Positions 1 through 7,987 of a stretch of 29,229 nucleotides of DNA are shown piece after piece. This DNA is from CAYWPG01 sp964460035. GTDB lineage: Bacteria; Pseudomonadota; Gammaproteobacteria; Nitrococcales; AK92. The translations under genes and the position numbers were made by a program. The notes under the pieces were generated by a model. The model made no database searches. It saw only the letters and a list, made by a program, of their open reading frames with translations, and was not told where the DNA came from. Location of the stretch: assembly GCA_964460035.1 (NCBI GenBank), contig CAYWPG010000046.1, forward strand, positions 1 to 29,229, read 5' to 3'. Every line of letters starts with the position of its first letter. Positions within the stretch are counted from its first letter, which is position 1.

Positions 1-232
1 ACATCGGGAAGACGAAGTCGCGCACGAACTCCTCGCGCAGATCCTCGATATAGATTTCTTTCACGCCCAGCGCTTCGGCCTTCTTGCGTGCCGGCTCGAG
101 CTCTTCCCCTTGGCCTAGATCGGCCGTGAAGGTAACGACCTCGCAGTCGTAGGTTTCTTTCAGCCACTGCAGGATGACGGAGGTATCCAGGCCTCCGGAG
201 TACGCCAGTACTACCTTCTTGATGCCGCTCAT
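1..232 (-). CDS. argG: Argininosuccinate synthase, N-terminal part (runs off window)
   Basis: Reading leftward from the ATG at 230-232, the first 77 residues begin MSGIKKVVLAYSGGLDTS, which holds the SGGLDTS ATP-pyrophosphatase loop of argininosuccinate synthases. The text continues with the expected LKETYDCEV and DLGQGEE segments. The enzyme joins citrulline and aspartate using ATP in arginine synthesis, in the cytosol. Only the N-terminal nucleotide-binding part is inside the window; the aspartate and citrulline sites lie to the left. It diverges from pyrC, and the two share a 267-base spacer. No ARG box (ArgR operator) was recognised by eye in that spacer. The start is secure because the conserved N-terminus of the family begins right there. 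Confidence 0.96.
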   Translation of the reverse strand, partial: MSGIKKVVLAYSGGLDTSVILQWLKETYDCEVVTFTADLGQGEELEPARKKAEALGVKEIYIEDLREEFVRDFVFPM

Positions 233-345
233 GTGCTTTAACTAATGCTCCAGGAAAGTGCTCAAGGTGCGAAAATCCGCTCGCCGCGAAACCGGGCCGA
301 AACGCTGCCATCATCACCGCTAGCCGGCCATAAATCAAGGTAACC

Positions 346-371
346 CGCGGCATCCGCGGCCGCGCTTTTTT
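346..371 (+). terminator. Terminator-like hairpin upstream of the pyrC promoter
   Basis: CGCGGC (346-351) can pair with GCCGCG (359-364) around a 7-base loop and is followed by C and six T (366-371). An alternative CCGCGG/CCGCGG pairing with a 3-base loop overlaps it. The shape is that of a plus-strand intrinsic terminator, but no plus-strand gene lies to its left and the candidate pyrC -10 element is downstream of it. It may insulate pyrC, end an unseen short transcript, or be chance in GC-rich DNA. A near-palindrome (TGGCGT-GT-ACGCCA, 371-384) directly follows and could be an operator. Confidence 0.35.
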
Positions 372-409
372 GGCGTGTACGCCACGGGCGGCGGCGCTTT
401 GCGGTAGTT

Positions 410-415
410 TATACT
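410..415 (+). promoter_or_regulatory. Candidate -10 element for pyrC
   Basis: TATACT matches the sigma-70 -10 consensus TATAAT at five of six positions, in a locally AT-rich patch. No good -35 hexamer sits 16-18 bases upstream. Transcription would begin near 422 and leave a leader of about 78 bases before the GTG start of pyrC. Confidence 0.45.
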
Positions 416-499
416 AAGTCCCCTAGGCGCCGCGTGGCTTGCGCGCCAAACCACCCCAGACACCCGCCCGCGGCGGAATCGAGCTTAAGGACAACGCGC

Positions 500-1534
500 G
501 TGGACCGATTGACTCTGACTCTCCCCGACGACTGGCATTTGCATATCCGCGACGGTGCGGCGATGCGGGACGTACTGCCCTTCAGCGCCCGCCAGTTCGG
601 ACGCGCCATCATCATGCCGAACCTCACCCCGCCGGTGACCACCACCGAACAGGCGCTGGCCTACCGCGAACGAATCCTCGCGGCCCTGCCCGAAGGAAGC
701 CGGTTCGAGCCGCTCATGGTGCTTTATCTCACCGACAACACCGCACCGGAGGAGATTCGCCGCGCCAAGGCCAGCGGGCGCGTGTTCGCGGTCAAGCTAT
801 ATCCGGCTGGGGCCACCACCAACTCCGCAGCAGGGGTTACCGACCTGGCCCGCTGCCATGAGGCACTGGAAGCCATGCAGGAGGTAGGCCTGCCGCTGTT
901 GGTCCATGGAGAAGTCACCGATAGCGACGTCGATATTTTCGACCGTGAGGCACGGTTCATCGAACGGCGCCTCATTCCCCTGCTCGAGCGCTATCCTCGC
1001 TTGAAGGTAGTGTTCGAGCACATCACCACCCGCCAGGCAGTGGAATTCGTGCGCAGCGCACCGGCCACGGTCGGCGCCACCATCACTGCGCATCACCTGT
1101 TGCTCAACCGCAATCACATGCTGGTGGGCAATATTCGCCCGCACCTCTACTGCCTGCCGGTACTCAAACGCGAAGAGGACCGGGAAGCGCTGCTCGATGC
1201 AGCCACGTCCGGGGAGCCGAAGTTCTTCCTCGGTACGGACAGCGCCCCGCATGCTCGCACCGCTAAGGAAACCGCTTGCGGTTGCGCGGGCTCGTTCACC
1301 GCACCGGCCGCGCTGGAGCTATATGCCGAGGCGTTCCACTCCGTTGGCCGGCTCGACCGGCTGGAAGGATTCGCCAGTCATCACGGCGCCGACTTCTACG
1401 GGCTGCCGCGCAACAGGCGCAAGATAACGCTCGTCCGCAAAGAGTGGCAGGTGCCCGAGCAGTATCCCTTCGGCGATGGCAGCATAGTTCCCCTGCGGGC
1501 AGGCGAGCGCCTGGCCTGGCAACTGGTAGACTAG
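500..1534 (+). CDS. pyrC: Dihydroorotase (class II, PyrC type)
   Basis: This 344-residue protein matches the usual length of gammaproteobacterial PyrC (E. coli 348). It interconverts carbamoyl-aspartate and dihydroorotate, the third step of pyrimidine synthesis. The binuclear zinc ligands are all visible: HLH at residues 14-16, the lysine that is carboxylated at K99 (AVKLYPAG), H136 (VHGEVTD), H174 (FEHITT) and D247 (LGTDSAPH). I chose the GTG at 500 because AAGG lies nine bases before it and because homologues start at this DRLTLTLPDDWHLHIRDG segment; the open frame runs further upstream to 434 but that part has no family match. It is followed by rnt after about 200 bases, so the two may be separately transcribed. 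Confidence 0.96.
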   Translation: MDRLTLTLPDDWHLHIRDGAAMRDVLPFSARQFGRAIIMPNLTPPVTTTEQALAYRERILAALPEGSRFEPLMVLYLTDNTAPEEIRRAKASGRVFAVKLYPAGATTNSAAGVTDLARCHEALEAMQEVGLPLLVHGEVTDSDVDIFDREARFIERRLIPLLERYPRLKVVFEHITTRQAVEFVRSAPATVGATITAHHLLLNRNHMLVGNIRPHLYCLPVLKREEDREALLDAATSGEPKFFLGTDSAPHARTAKETACGCAGSFTAPAALELYAEAFHSVGRLDRLEGFASHHGADFYGLPRNRRKITLVRKEWQVPEQYPFGDGSIVPLRAGERLAWQLVD

Positions 1535-1739
1535 GGGCCGCAACAGTGCCTGTCGGCGGACTGCGCAGCGGACCGCGGGCAGGCCTGCAGCGACTCGGGA
1601 CGAGAGCGCATCCCGCGGCGTATGGGCAAGCGCCGGTTGCACCCCATGTAAGCGCTACTTAACATGATCCGCTAATGTGGCACGCGGCACTTGCCGCAGT
1701 TTCTCGCCTATCTTGGCACTAGCAGCACAAAGGATTCCT

Positions 1740-2390
1740 GTGGAACTCGAGAATAGGAACAACCGTGGCGGTAACCCGCGGATCGCTCAACGCTTCCGAG
1801 GCTATCTGCCGGTCGTCGTGGACGTCGAGACCGGCGGCTTGAACGCACAGACGGACGCGCTGCTGCAGATCGCGGTGGTGATTATCCGCATGGACGAGCA
1901 AGGGCGGCTGTTCTGCGCCGCCACATACTCGACTCACATAGAACCTTTCGAGGGGGCCAATCTCGATCCGAAGTCGCTGGAGCTGAACGGCATTCGCGTC
2001 GACCATCCCTTGCGGATGGCAGTTCCCGAGCACGAGGGGCTACAGAAGATGTTCCGCCCGATACGCCAGGAGATCAAAGAAACCGGGTGTACGCGCGCGG
2101 TACTGGTCGGTCATAATTCGTTCTTCGACCTCGGGTTTCTGAACGCCGCGGTGCAGCGCACCGGCATCAAGCGCAATCCGTTCCATCCCTTCAGCAGTTT
2201 CGACACCGCCACGCTGGGCGGCTTGGCCTACGGGCAGACCGTACTGGCACGCGCGGTGGAAGCTTCGGGCTCGAGCTGGGACGGCAAGTCGGCTCACTCC
2301 GCCATTTACGATGCGGAGAAGACGGCCGAGCTGTTCTGCAACATCGTCAACCGATGGGATGAGCTGAACGGCTTTCCGTACTCGGACTGA
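1740..2390 (+). CDS. rnt: Ribonuclease T
   Basis: A 216-residue DEDDh exonuclease, the same size as E. coli RNase T (215). It trims the 3' ends of tRNA (including CCA turnover), 5S and 23S rRNA. Visible motifs are Exo I VVVDVETGG (D28, E30), the family-typical KRNPFHPF segment, the GLAYGQTVL segment, and Exo III AHSAIYDAEKTAELF with its His and Asp. The N-terminal RFRGYLPVVVDVET aligns with the E. coli RFRGFYPVVIDVET start. The GTG at 1740 was chosen because AAAGGA at 1729-1734 sits five bases before it; upstream in-frame codons (from 1677) have no such site and no family similarity. Confidence 0.96.
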   Translation: MELENRNNRGGNPRIAQRFRGYLPVVVDVETGGLNAQTDALLQIAVVIIRMDEQGRLFCAATYSTHIEPFEGANLDPKSLELNGIRVDHPLRMAVPEHEGLQKMFRPIRQEIKETGCTRAVLVGHNSFFDLGFLNAAVQRTGIKRNPFHPFSSFDTATLGGLAYGQTVLARAVEASGSSWDGKSAHSAIYDAEKTAELFCNIVNRWDELNGFPYSD

Positions 2391-2698
2391 TACGCCGGCC
2401 AACCGCTGCGGACGCCTCGGCCGCCGTACGCGACGAGGCGCCCGCCCCTCTCAGCACCGTCACCCGGGCTGGCTCCCGACAGCCGCGGCGCACGGACCGC
2501 TCATCCACTGCCGGCAAACCTTATGCGTGCTTGGGGGCTGCTACGCCCGCACGCAATCGCCCGCTCATCAGATTGATCCTGCCTGTCAGCCCCCATAACT
2601 AGCTTCTGTAGCAGTTCACTATAATGCCGCCGCCTAACCCGTGCGCAGTCAAGGACGGCAGGCGGCCCGCAGTCCGTCATATCCAAGGGAAAGCGAGC
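2391..2698. other. Intergenic stretch between rnt and the lipoprotein gene
   Basis: About 308 bases without a convincing gene. Both strands have only short frames that lack ribosome binding sites or family similarity. I see no clear intrinsic terminator for rnt. The right end carries a perfect -10 hexamer (2620-2625) that most likely drives the next gene. Confidence 0.6.
2620..2625 (+). promoter_or_regulatory. Candidate promoter (-10 TATAAT) for the lipoprotein gene
   Basis: A perfect TATAAT hexamer, rare by chance in DNA this GC-rich. The -35 region 16-18 bases upstream (around 2596-2603) is a poor match to TTGACA. Transcription would start near 2632, leaving a leader of about 67 bases before the ATG at 2699. 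Confidence 0.5.
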
Positions 2699-3898
2699 AT
2701 GGAACGCGCGCTATTCGCTGCCATCGCAGGCGTATGCCTGTTGCTGGGCGGCTGCCTGGCCGATCCCGATACGCCCCAGGCCTGCCGCCACGAGGTCGGT
2801 CTTGCACTCAGCGCGGCGCAGTGGGATCGCGCCCTCCGGCTGCTGGACAGCCGCGACTGCGAGGTGGGATTCACACTGGAAGAGCGGCAGATGAACTACG
2901 CCGCAGCCTATGCCGGCAGAGCCGGGTTCGACCTGCCCGAGCTTGCGGAGCGTATCATCCCCCATGCCAGGCTCACCGACGGCCGCCCAGACCCCGAACG
3001 CTTGCTGCGGCTGTTCTTGGACTTTCGGCCCGCCTGGAACAGCCTCACCGACCTAGTGCGGGCCCAGCAACACTACACGCAGCTGCTCAGCGTCCAGGGT
3101 TACGAGCCGCTCGCTGCGTGCCGCCGCCATAACCGGCAGAACCTCACCCGGCTACAGCGCGATGCCTGCTTCCACTACGGCTTGGTGGGCCTGGTTCAGG
3201 GCCTGGCCGCGTTCTCGCTGCTGATCCCCGATCAGTTCGAAGAGTGGCTGGCCGGCAGGGGCGACTGTAGCGTAGACCACAATCGCAGCGGAATGCCGGA
3301 TCAGGCGGAAGCGTCCGCCTGCGCTTTGCAAGCGGCCGACGAGGTGCCCATAGAGCAGGCGGGAAATTGCGCCTCACTGCCGGGGGCCGGGACGGTGGTC
3401 TGGCAACGGTTGCTCTCCCAACCCACCCTGAGCTTCTTCGATCGGGGCCTCCCCGTCGCCCAGCTCACGCCGTTGCAGATCCGGCTCCAAGCGGGCACAA
3501 GCTGTAGCGGCGAGCGGCAATACCTGCGCTTGCTCACGCCCGCCCCACATCCCTCGTTGGGCCTGACCTCCGGTTATTGCAGCAGCAGCGACATCAACCG
3601 CCGCTGCGAACAGCTGGACCCGGACGCCGACTGCTGGCCCTGCCCGGTGTTGCTGCCCGAGCGAGGCGTATCCACGGTCCACCGCGGGATCCTGCAAGCG
3701 TTGAATGGGGAAGCGGAGTTGATCTTCGAATCCCTTGGCGAGGAACAGGTCGCCGCGGCCCGCGCCGAGTTCGACGAGCTGAAGCGGCGTATTTGCGCTT
3801 ACGTGGCCGACACGCTCGATGCCTGTGAACTCGACGCCGAGGGAGGGCTAAAGATCAATCAAGCGGCGCTGCGCGAGTACCTGCGTGGCCGGCGCTAG
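2699..3898 (+). CDS. Cys-rich outer-membrane lipoprotein of unknown function with an EF-hand-like loop
   Basis: A 399-residue protein that I do not recognise. The first 19 residues form a lipoprotein signal ending LLLGGC, so the mature protein starts at a lipidated C19; Leu at +2 predicts sorting to the outer membrane. The body is rich in cysteine, including the clusters YCSSSDINRRCEQ and DADCWPCP, suggesting periplasmic disulfides. One segment, DHNRSGMPDQAE, follows the EF-hand calcium loop pattern (D1, N3, S5, G6, D9, E12). The ATG at 2699 is chosen because AAGGGA lies upstream at a good distance and because it gives a proper signal peptide; the frame extends to 2624 without either. It converges on the anr gene. 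Function is not inferred. Confidence 0.85.
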   Translation: MERALFAAIAGVCLLLGGCLADPDTPQACRHEVGLALSAAQWDRALRLLDSRDCEVGFTLEERQMNYAAAYAGRAGFDLPELAERIIPHARLTDGRPDPERLLRLFLDFRPAWNSLTDLVRAQQHYTQLLSVQGYEPLAACRRHNRQNLTRLQRDACFHYGLVGLVQGLAAFSLLIPDQFEEWLAGRGDCSVDHNRSGMPDQAEASACALQAADEVPIEQAGNCASLPGAGTVVWQRLLSQPTLSFFDRGLPVAQLTPLQIRLQAGTSCSGERQYLRLLTPAPHPSLGLTSGYCSSSDINRRCEQLDPDADCWPCPVLLPERGVSTVHRGILQALNGEAELIFESLGEEQVAAARAEFDELKRRICAYVADTLDACELDAEGGLKINQAALREYLRGRR

Positions 3899-3924
3899 CG
3901 CCCCGGAGTGAACGAGAACGGCGC

Positions 3925-3945
3925 GTGGCGCCTCGCAGGCGCCAC
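3925..3945. terminator. Hairpin between convergent genes
   Basis: GTGGCGCC (3925-3932) and GGCGCCAC (3938-3945) form a perfect 8-bp stem with a 5-base loop, in the 63-base gap between the convergent lipoprotein and anr genes. Neither strand has a T-run after it, so it is at most a weak or bidirectional stop. Confidence 0.35.
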
Positions 3946-3961
3946 ATTGGCCGGGTTTGAA

Positions 3962-4732
3962 TCATGCGCGGCTGCGGCGTCCTTCGTAAGCCACGCTGGC
4001 GGTGGGATAGCCATGGCTGAGATCCTGCAACGCATCCAGATCCAACAGCATGACTTCCCTGCCCTTGGTGGCCACCAGCCCTTGTTCCTGGAAACGCTTG
4101 AACAGCCGGCTCATTGTCTCGGGGGCCAATCCCAGGTAATTGCTCATGTCACTGCGCGACATGGGCAGCTGGAAACGCGTGGCCGACAACCCCCGCTGCT
4201 CGAAACGCGCCGCCACGTTCAGCAAAAAGATGGCGAGCCGCTCCTCGGCGGTTCGCTTGGAAACCGCCTGCAGCATCACCTGCTCTTCGAAGATCCCCTT
4301 GCTCATGATGCGTAGCAGCTGCCGCTGCAGGCCTGGAATCTTGGTAGCCAGACGCTCGAGTTGGCTGAACGGAATTTCGCACACGCTGGTCGTCTCCAGC
4401 GCGACCGCATCGCAGGGATGGCGGCCGAGGTTGATCGCATCCAGACCGACGATGTCTCCGGGCAGGTAGAAACCGGTCACCTGCTCCTCGCCGCACTCCG
4501 TCACGGTCATGGTTTTGAGCGCGCCGGAGCGTACCGTGAAGATGGACTCGAACGGGTCCTCGGCGCGGTACAGCCGCTCGCCCCGCGCCAGGGGGCGGCG
4601 CCGCTGAACGATATCGTCCAGCCGCTCCACATCGTCGCTTTCAAGGGAAACGGGCAAGCACAGTTCTAACAGGTTGCAGTCCATGCAGGCTTGGCGGATG
4701 CCCTTCAAGCGTATGACTCTATTGTCGGCCAT
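3962..4732 (-). CDS. FNR/Anr-type oxygen-sensing transcriptional regulator
   Basis: A 256-residue CRP/FNR family protein. The N-terminus has C16, C19 and C25 in the C-x2-C-x5-C spacing of FNR, and a fourth cysteine at C118 (TSVCEIPF) lies 93 residues after C25, exactly as in E. coli FNR (C29/C122). It therefore should bind an oxygen-labile [4Fe-4S] cluster. A cyclic-nucleotide-like beta-barrel and dimer helix follow. The C-terminal helix-turn-helix contains NYLGLAPETMSRLFKRFQ with the E-x-x-S-R recognition residues that read TTGAT half-sites. Two additional cysteines (C80, C107) are not family ligands. The start has GGAGG just upstream. No FNR box was recognised in its own upstream region, and the targets in this window are unknown. 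Either the fnr or anr name would fit. Confidence 0.93.
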   Translation of the reverse strand: MADNRVIRLKGIRQACMDCNLLELCLPVSLESDDVERLDDIVQRRRPLARGERLYRAEDPFESIFTVRSGALKTMTVTECGEEQVTGFYLPGDIVGLDAINLGRHPCDAVALETTSVCEIPFSQLERLATKIPGLQRQLLRIMSKGIFEEQVMLQAVSKRTAEERLAIFLLNVAARFEQRGLSATRFQLPMSRSDMSNYLGLAPETMSRLFKRFQEQGLVATKGREVMLLDLDALQDLSHGYPTASVAYEGRRSRA

Positions 4733-4972
4733 AAGCCCTCCAAGAAACCGGCATGCCCACTGCGGCCTGAGGCCAGGGCGTCACATGCCACCTGATGGGA
4801 ATGCTGAACACCGCCGTCCTGGTATGGTTCAACTCCTCGCCGGCCGGCGCTTGCGCCTCCGGCACTTCGCGGTCAAGATTCAGCGCCCTTGACACGGCAG
4901 CACATCCTCGCGCCGCGCGCAGGGCAAAGCGTCCTGCGCCTGACACAGCATAACTTACTATAAGCGCAGACT

Positions 4973-5443
4973 CTACAGTAAATACTGAAAAGTGTGGAGG
5001 ATTACCAAGGAGAACAGACCGGCGAGCACATCATCGACCATGATTCCAAAGCCGCCCGCCACATAGCGATCCAGCAGAGAGATGGGCCAAGGCTTTACTA
5101 TGTCGAACAGCCGGAACAGCAAGAAGCCCGCAATCACCCACGGCCAGCTGGCGGGAATCAGCGTCATTGCGATCAGATAACCGACGATCTCATCCCACAC
5201 GATCGCCGGGTGATCGTGCACTCCTGCATCGCGAGCGGCTCGACCGCATATATACACGCCCGCCAGCAACAACGCTGCGACACCCAACACATAAGCCCAC
5301 GGGGGCAGCTGCGCCATCAGCAGGAAAACGGGAATCGCGGTCAGCGTACCGAAGGTTCCTGGCGCTTTGCGGCTCAGCCCGGCACCAAACCCCAGGGCCA
5401 GAAAGTGCACTGGGTTGGTCAGCTTGAAACCATGGCTGTTCAT
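4973..5443 (-). CDS. pgpA: Phosphatidylglycerophosphatase A
   Basis: A 156-residue membrane protein that removes phosphate from phosphatidylglycerol phosphate to give phosphatidylglycerol. Family motifs are GFGAGLSRKAPGTFGT near the N-terminus, VWDEIVGYLIAM in the middle and GGFGIMVDDVLAGL near the end, with acidic residues likely binding Mg2+. Several hydrophobic segments span the inner membrane. Its ATG overlaps the thiL stop in an ATGA arrangement, so translation is probably coupled. It is the last gene of the long minus-strand run, and thiL-pgpA adjacency is common in gammaproteobacteria. Confidence 0.94.
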   Translation of the reverse strand: MNSHGFKLTNPVHFLALGFGAGLSRKAPGTFGTLTAIPVFLLMAQLPPWAYVLGVAALLLAGVYICGRAARDAGVHDHPAIVWDEIVGYLIAMTLIPASWPWVIAGFLLFRLFDIVKPWPISLLDRYVAGGFGIMVDDVLAGLFSLVILHTFQYLL

Positions 5444-6432
5444 GAACGCGGTAAAGTCCTAGACATAAAGTGCTGCCAGCCGCTTTTCGGGAGCATGGCC
5501 TCCCGGCCGTCGCGGTGGCACAGGCGCAGCCCGGGCTCGGCCTCTATGACGCCTATCCTCGTCAGGCCTATACCGCACCGCTGAGCGATCTCGCTCAGCG
5601 AGGCTTCGGCGGATGGCGCCACTGTAAAGCACAGTTCGTAGTCGTCCCCGCCGGACAGTGCGAACTGCAGCTGCTCCGCTGGCTCGACAGCCGTTCTGAG
5701 AGCGGCCGAAAGGGGCAGCGCATCCACATCGATGCGAGCGCCCACACCGCTACGGCGCAGAATATGCCCCAGATCGGCCGCCAGGCCGTCGGAGATATCT
5801 ACCGCGCACGCCGCCACGCCCGCCAGGGCCACTCCCAACTCGACCCGCGGTTGCGGACGCTGCAGCCGCTCGATCAAGAACCGCTGCTCCGGTCCGGACC
5901 GCAGCGACTCGTCGCCCTGCCAGATGCGCAAGCCCGCCGCCGCATCGCCCAGCGTGCCGCTAACGTAAATCGCGTCGCCCGCTTGGGCGCGATCGCGCCG
6001 CAGCGCCAGAGCGGGATCCACCCAACCCGCCAGATGCACGCTCACTGCCAGCGGCCCTTGCGTGGTATCTCCGCCTACCAACGCGACATCGAAGCGACGC
6101 GCCAGCTCGCCAAATCCGGCAGCGAAGCCCGCCACCCATTGCTCATCCGCCTCCGGGAGCGTCAGCGACAACAGCGCCCAGGCGGGTTCGGCCGCCATGG
6201 CGGCAAGATCGCTAAGATTCACCGCCAGCGCCTTGAAGCCCACGTCCTCGGCGGGAGCATCGAGCGGAAAGTGCACTCCCGCCACCAGGGTGTCCGTGCA
6301 CAGCGTCAGGCTCTTTCGTGCGGAAGGAGCGAGCAGCGCCGCATCGTCGCCTACGCCCAGCAACACATCGTCGCGGTCGGCTCCCAAGTCAGCGAAGAAG
6401 CGCTCGATAAGCTCGAATTCACCGGCGGCCAC
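5440..6432 (-). CDS. thiL: Thiamine-monophosphate kinase
   Basis: A 330-residue protein (E. coli 325) that phosphorylates thiamine phosphate to the active cofactor thiamine diphosphate. It starts MAAGEFELIERFF, matching the family N-terminus, has the metal-binding GVGDDAALL segment at residues 26-34, the VGGDTTQGP loop and a DISDGLAADL segment. It is an AIR synthase-fold enzyme. It lies between the DUF2889 gene (12-base gap upstream) and pgpA (4-base overlap). In many relatives thiL directly follows nusB, so the DUF2889 gene is an insertion in that order. Confidence 0.96.
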   Translation of the reverse strand: MAAGEFELIERFFADLGADRDDVLLGVGDDAALLAPSARKSLTLCTDTLVAGVHFPLDAPAEDVGFKALAVNLSDLAAMAAEPAWALLSLTLPEADEQWVAGFAAGFGELARRFDVALVGGDTTQGPLAVSVHLAGWVDPALALRRDRAQAGDAIYVSGTLGDAAAGLRIWQGDESLRSGPEQRFLIERLQRPQPRVELGVALAGVAACAVDISDGLAADLGHILRRSGVGARIDVDALPLSAALRTAVEPAEQLQFALSGGDDYELCFTVAPSAEASLSEIAQRCGIGLTRIGVIEAEPGLRLCHRDGREAMLPKSGWQHFMSRTLPRS

Positions 6433-6444
6433 GGCAGCGCTGCC

Positions 6445-6984
6445 TCAACCCCCCTGTTCCAGCTGCGCGCGCCTCTCCTGCACGGCCTCGCCGTCGCTGC
6501 GCCAGCCGTAACAGGTATCGATCATTCGCTCCAGCTTGCGCGCCTGGGCCTGGGGATCGCGCTGGAACGGGCCTATGGTCTGAAACACCATCGTCGCCAT
6601 AGGCGCCAGCATTTGTACCAGATGCGTACACCCCGCAGTGCCGCCCACGCGCTCGCGAGCGGTTTTCAGCCAGCCGGGGCGAATGCGCAGGCCGACCAGG
6701 CTCTGAAAACTCGCCGTAGCGTTCGGGCAGGACGGGAACGGCGTCGCGTCCATCGCCGCTTCCACTGCCTGGATAGTGAACGTATCGTCCACCGTCAGGC
6801 GCAACCACATCTCGTGCAGCACTTCGCCCGGCTGAAGCGAAGTCCACTTGTTCTTGTATTCGTAGCTGCGCCGGTCGACCAGATGCCCCTCTATGTCCCA
6901 AAGCCCGTCAGAGCGTCTATAGCCGCGCATCTGAAAATCGCGGCTGTTGACGAGCTCACGCTCGGCCGGTGCCGACAGCGGCAT
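6445..6984 (-). CDS. DUF2889 family protein
   Basis: A 179-residue protein whose MRGYRRSDGLWDIEGHLVDRRSYEY opening resembles DUF2889 proteins (compare segments MRGYRRSDGLWDIEGHL and HLVDRRSYEY). No biochemical role is known to me for this family. No signal peptide or membrane segment is visible, so it is probably cytosolic. There are four cysteine/histidine-containing spots (CPN, GCTHLVQ, DTCYGW) but no obvious catalytic motif. It sits between nusB (17-base gap) and thiL (12-base gap) on the same strand, so it should be co-transcribed with them. The assignment to the family is from pattern memory and should be checked by a profile search. Confidence 0.8.
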   Translation of the reverse strand: MPLSAPAERELVNSRDFQMRGYRRSDGLWDIEGHLVDRRSYEYKNKWTSLQPGEVLHEMWLRLTVDDTFTIQAVEAAMDATPFPSCPNATASFQSLVGLRIRPGWLKTARERVGGTAGCTHLVQMLAPMATMVFQTIGPFQRDPQAQARKLERMIDTCYGWRSDGEAVQERRAQLEQGG

Positions 6985-7001
6985 ACATACCTCCGGAAAA
7001 A

Positions 7002-7460
7002 CTAAGCATTCATCTCGCTGGCGCGGAAGCGATTACCGCGTGCGACTTTGTCAAGCACTCCGTTGACGTACTTGTGGCTCTGCTCCGCACCGAACTGCTT
7101 GGCCAGTTCGACCGCTTCATTGATGACCACACGGACAGGCACATCCAGCCGCTGGTTGAGCTCCAGAACACCCATGCGCAGGATCGCCCTTTCGATGGGA
7201 TCCAGCTTCTCGATAGCGCGGTCCAGATGCGGAGCGAGTTGTGCGTCCAAGACGTCGAGCTGTTTGGGAACACCGTGCAGCAGCTCCCGGAAGAGCTCGA
7301 TATCCACCTGTTCCATATCCATCTCGTCGCGGAACTGGGCCTCGATATCGCTCAGGTCCTGGCCGGCCATCTGCCATTGATACAGAGCCTGCAAGGCACG
7401 CCGGCGGGCGCGCGTGCGCTTGCGGTGCAACTCGCCCCGTTTGCTCTTGGGTGCTGCCAT
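7002..7460 (-). CDS. nusB: Transcription antitermination factor NusB
   Basis: A 152-residue protein with the KRTRARRRALQALYQWQMAG N-terminus that is diagnostic for NusB (RNA-binding helix 1). The end has the conserved VINEAVELAKQFG segment followed by HKYVNGVLDKVAR. With NusE it binds boxA RNA and supports antitermination of rRNA operons. The ATG at 7458-7460 shares one base with the ribH stop codon (TGATG), so translation is very likely coupled. The same frame is open upstream to 7640, but that part overlaps ribH in another frame and is not homologous. ribH-nusB adjacency is typical of gammaproteobacteria. Confidence 0.96.
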   Translation of the reverse strand: MAAPKSKRGELHRKRTRARRRALQALYQWQMAGQDLSDIEAQFRDEMDMEQVDIELFRELLHGVPKQLDVLDAQLAPHLDRAIEKLDPIERAILRMGVLELNQRLDVPVRVVINEAVELAKQFGAEQSHKYVNGVLDKVARGNRFRASEMNA

Positions 7461-7924
7461 CAACCAAGTTTCCGCAACAGACTTACCATTTCCAGCGCCG
7501 ACAGCGCCGCCTCGGCGCCCTTGTTGCCGGCCTTGGTTCCCGCGCGCTCGATGGCCTGCTCTATGGTATCGACGGTGAGCACGCCGAAGGCTACCGGCAC
7601 ATCGTGGCTGAGCATCGCCTGCCCGATGCCCTTGGTGCACTCGCCGGCGACGTACTCGAAATGGGGCGTGCCGCCGCGAATCACCGCACCCAGCGCAATG
7701 ATCGCGTCATAACGCTTGGAGGCCGCGAGCCGATTCACCACCAGCGGCATTTCGAACGCACCCGGCACCCGCACCACGTCGATCTGATTCTCGTCGACGC
7801 CGTGACGACGCAGCGCGTCCAGCGCTCCGGCGAGCAAGCTCTCGACGACGAAGCTGTTGAATCGGGCGACTACAACCCCGTAACGCCCCTGGCCGCTGAG
7901 CAAATCACCTTCAATAACATTCAT
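7460..7924 (-). CDS. ribH: 6,7-dimethyl-8-ribityllumazine synthase
   Basis: A 154-residue lumazine synthase (E. coli 156). It condenses 5-amino-6-ribitylaminouracil with dihydroxybutanone phosphate, the penultimate step of riboflavin synthesis, and normally forms 60-mer or pentameric shells. Family motifs: ARFNSFVVESLLAGA, VPGAFEMPLV, ALGAVIRGGTPHFEYV and PVAFGVLTVDTIEQAIERAG. The ribBX gene ends 63 bases upstream and nusB overlaps by one base downstream. All pathway partners in this block (ribD, ribE, ribBX) lie upstream on the same strand. Confidence 0.96.
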   Translation of the reverse strand: MNVIEGDLLSGQGRYGVVVARFNSFVVESLLAGALDALRRHGVDENQIDVVRVPGAFEMPLVVNRLAASKRYDAIIALGAVIRGGTPHFEYVAGECTKGIGQAMLSHDVPVAFGVLTVDTIEQAIERAGTKAGNKGAEAALSALEMVSLLRKLG

Positions 7925-7987
7925 CGTTCGTTCACTCGAGTTGGCGGCGCCGCAACGCCTTTATCCACTACTTCGCATCGAGGCAAG

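Noticed and set aside
4733..4972. FNR box (TTGAT-N4-ATCAA) near the anr gene
   Set aside because: No acceptable match was found in the upstream spacer.
4955..4981. Imperfect inverted repeat TTACTATA/TACAGTAA over the end of pgpA
   Set aside because: Short AT-rich arms with mismatches and no T-run; likely chance.
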